Assembly: GCF_003403315.2 (NCBI RefSeq)
Contig: NZ_CP048407.1
Location: 2,604,001-2,668,000 of the forward strand
Source: Thermaerobacter sp. PB12/4term
Lineage (GTDB): Bacteria; Bacillota; Sulfobacillia; Thermaerobacterales; Thermaerobacteraceae
Reading direction: 5' to 3'
DNA: 64,000 nucleotides
The position numbers and the translations under genes were made by a program. Under the pieces are notes generated by a model. That model did not search any database. It was not told the origin of the DNA and saw nothing but the letters and a program-made list of their open reading frames with translations. This document shows, piece by piece, positions 62,725 through 64,000 of this stretch (its first letter is position 1; the number at the start of each line of letters is the position of its first letter).

Positions 62725-63612
62725 GTGGGAGTCAACGAGCTCACCCAGGCCGGCTGGCAGGTGGACCCCGAATCGGGCTGGCTCGTGGAGAACCAGACGG
62801 TGGGCTTTCAGGTCCGGTGGCGCCTGCAGCGCCTGCTCCACCACGAGCGGTCCCCCTACCAGGACATCGTGGTGGCGGAGCTGGAGCGGTTCGGGCGTGC
62901 CCTCTTCCTGGACCGGATCCTGCAGGTGGCCGAGCTGGACGAGTTCATCTACCACGAGATGCTGGTTCACGTGCCCCTGGCGTCGCTGCCCCGGGCGCGC
63001 CGGGTCCTGATCATCGGCGGCGGCGACGGCGGCACCTTGCGGGAGGTGACCCGCTGGCCCGAGGTGGAGGCCATCCACATGGTGGAGATCGATGAAGCGG
63101 TGGTCCGCGTCTGCCGCCAGTGGCTCCCCCAGGTGGGCGGCACCGCCTGGTCGGACCCGCGACTCCAGATCCACTACGCCGACGGCTTCGCGTTCCTCCA
63201 GGAGGCCGAGCCGGGCCGGTACGACGCCATCCTGGTCGACTGCAGCGACCCGGGCACGCCGGCCGACACCCTGTACGGCGAGACCTTCTACCGGCTGGCT
63301 TACCGGGCCCTGGCCGAAGGCGGCCTGCTGGTCCAGCAGGCCCTCTCTCCCTTCATCCACCGGGAGGCCCTGACCACCATCACCGGCCGGCTGGGAACGG
63401 TGTTCCCCAACAGCGGGGTGTACTATTGCCCTTCCATTGCGTACCTCATCGGCCTGCAGGCCTTCGTCTGGGGGGCGCGCGGGACGGACCCGGGCGCCGG
63501 GCCGGTGCGCGGCGCCCCGCAGGGGACCCGGTGGTACACTCCGGAGGTGCACCGGGCGGCCTTCGTCACCCCGCCGGCCCTGGCGGCGCTGCGGCCAGCC
63601 AGCGCCGGATGA
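62725..63612 (+). CDS. speE: Spermidine synthase-like polyamine aminopropyltransferase
   Basis: A 295-residue aminopropyltransferase. The N-terminal strand domain includes ESGWLVENQTVGFQVRWRLQRLLHHERSPYQDIVVAEL, then RALFLDRILQVAELDEFIYHEMLVHVPL. The SAM-type fold has VLIIGGGDGGTLREVTRWP, VEIDEAVVRVCRQWLP, IHYADGFAFL and AILVDCSDPGTPADTLYGETFYRLAYRAL, with the conserved Asp of the active site. It transfers aminopropyl from decarboxylated SAM to putrescine or a related amine; the exact product cannot be read. GTG 62725 is chosen for the family N-terminus (AAAGGAG 11 bases upstream); GTG 62713 is an alternative. It is one of two plus-strand genes and converges on the ankyrin gene with a 47-base overlap. 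Confidence 0.92.
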   Translation: MGVNELTQAGWQVDPESGWLVENQTVGFQVRWRLQRLLHHERSPYQDIVVAELERFGRALFLDRILQVAELDEFIYHEMLVHVPLASLPRARRVLIIGGGDGGTLREVTRWPEVEAIHMVEIDEAVVRVCRQWLPQVGGTAWSDPRLQIHYADGFAFLQEAEPGRYDAILVDCSDPGTPADTLYGETFYRLAYRALAEGGLLVQQALSPFIHREALTTITGRLGTVFPNSGVYYCPSIAYLIGLQAFVWGARGTDPGAGPVRGAPQGTRWYTPEVHRAAFVTPPALAALRPASAG

Positions 63613-64000
63613 CGGGATCGCGGGCGTGATCACCGGGGGTGCGCTGGCGGGCATCGCGGGCCCGCGGGTCGGCGCCCCGGTCGAGCAGCCAGCGCACGGC
63701 CTCCCGCTGTCCCGCCAGGGCCGCCACGTGCAGGAGCGTCCCCTGCCAGTCGTTGCGTGCCGAGAGCCACCCCGGGTCCCGCTCCACCCAGGCGGCCAGT
63801 CGTGCCACGTCGCCCAGGCCGGCGGCCGCGAAGGGCCCGATGGCGGCCCCCCGCTCGACCAGAAGGCGAGCCACCTGCGGGTGCCCGAAGACGATGGCCC
63901 AGTCCAGGGGCGTCTGCCCCCCTGCCGCGGCCACGTCCGGCCGGGCGCCGCGGTCCAGCAGCAGCTCCACCACGGCACCGTGGCCGTACCGGGCGGCGTA
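63566..64000 (-). CDS. Ankyrin-repeat protein, 5' end beyond the window
   Basis: The frame is open to the window edge, so only the C-terminal 144 residues are seen. Ankyrin units are clear: ARYGHGAVVELLLDRGARPDVAAAGGQTPLDWAIVFGHPQVARLLVERGAAI, and WQGTLLHVAALAGQREAVRWLLDRGADPRARDARQRTPGDHA. The C-terminal repeats are a protein-interaction fold with no predicted enzyme activity. Function is unknown. The 3' end overlaps the convergent speE by 47 bases. Confidence 0.85.
   Translation of the reverse strand, partial: YAARYGHGAVVELLLDRGARPDVAAAGGQTPLDWAIVFGHPQVARLLVERGAAIGPFAAAGLGDVARLAAWVERDPGWLSARNDWQGTLLHVAALAGQREAVRWLLDRGADPRARDARQRTPGDHARDPVIRRWLAAAPPGPAG

Overview
This window is about 64 kb of very GC-rich chromosomal DNA. 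Gene order, sporulation genes (SpoIIP, a SpoIVFA/SpoIVFB-like pair, Spo0B-like, LonB), Gram-positive T-box leaders, CIRCE/HrcA control and a Prp-processed L27 place it in a spore-forming Bacillota. The extreme GC content, TTG/GTG starts and Ala/Gly/Pro-rich linkers suggest a thermophile of the Thermaerobacter type; that genus is an inference. No prophage, insertion sequence, CRISPR array or rRNA operon was seen. Nearly everything is on the minus strand. Only rpsT and the spermidine synthase-like gene are on the plus strand.

Reading in transcription order (high to low coordinates): a truncated ankyrin gene and a convergent speE; tRNA-Leu(UAG) and tRNA-Gly(GCC); the proteostasis block tig, clpP, clpX, lonB; a GNAT acetyltransferase; valS behind a Val T-box; DUF4321, maf, radC; the cell-shape and division block mreB, mreC, mreD, mrdA, minC, minD, minE, rodA; an M23/M50 peptidase pair resembling spoIVFA/spoIVFB; rng; rplU, prp, rpmA, spo0B-like, obg; nadD, yqeK, an LCP gene, rsfS; leuS behind a Leu T-box; comEA, comEC, holA; rpsT on the other strand; a small membrane protein; spoIIP; a protein disulfide oxidoreductase; lepA, hemW; CIRCE, hrcA, grpE, dnaK, dnaJ, prmA, rsmE; ddl; a HIT protein, rpsU, yqeY; and a truncated NfeD-type protease. 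This is the classic Bacillus-like synteny of the mre-min-spoIVF-rplU-obg and rpsT-spoIIP-lepA-hemW-hrcA-dnaK neighbourhoods. Several usual members are missing: gpr, lonA/engB and folC.

Three observations stand out. (1) The oxidoreductase next to lepA has an in-frame TGA exactly where the first Cys of its second redox motif should be (U-P-H-C), followed by a bacterial SECIS-like hairpin. It is probably a selenoprotein with an N-terminal CPRC centre and a C-terminal Sec centre. (2) The leuS T-box leader (consensus promoter, stem I with Leu specifier CTC, T-box sequence and terminator stem) contains an intact tRNA-Ala(GGC) gene between stem I and the antiterminator. (3) The 9-mer GGACGAACC occurs about 15 times, 13 of them in one orientation, in coding, linker and intergenic DNA. 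That is far above base-composition expectation and suggests a Chi-like or uptake-like signal.

Start codons were chosen mainly by Shine-Dalgarno spacing and family N-termini. Many genes overlap by 4 bases (ATGA/GTGA), indicating translational coupling.
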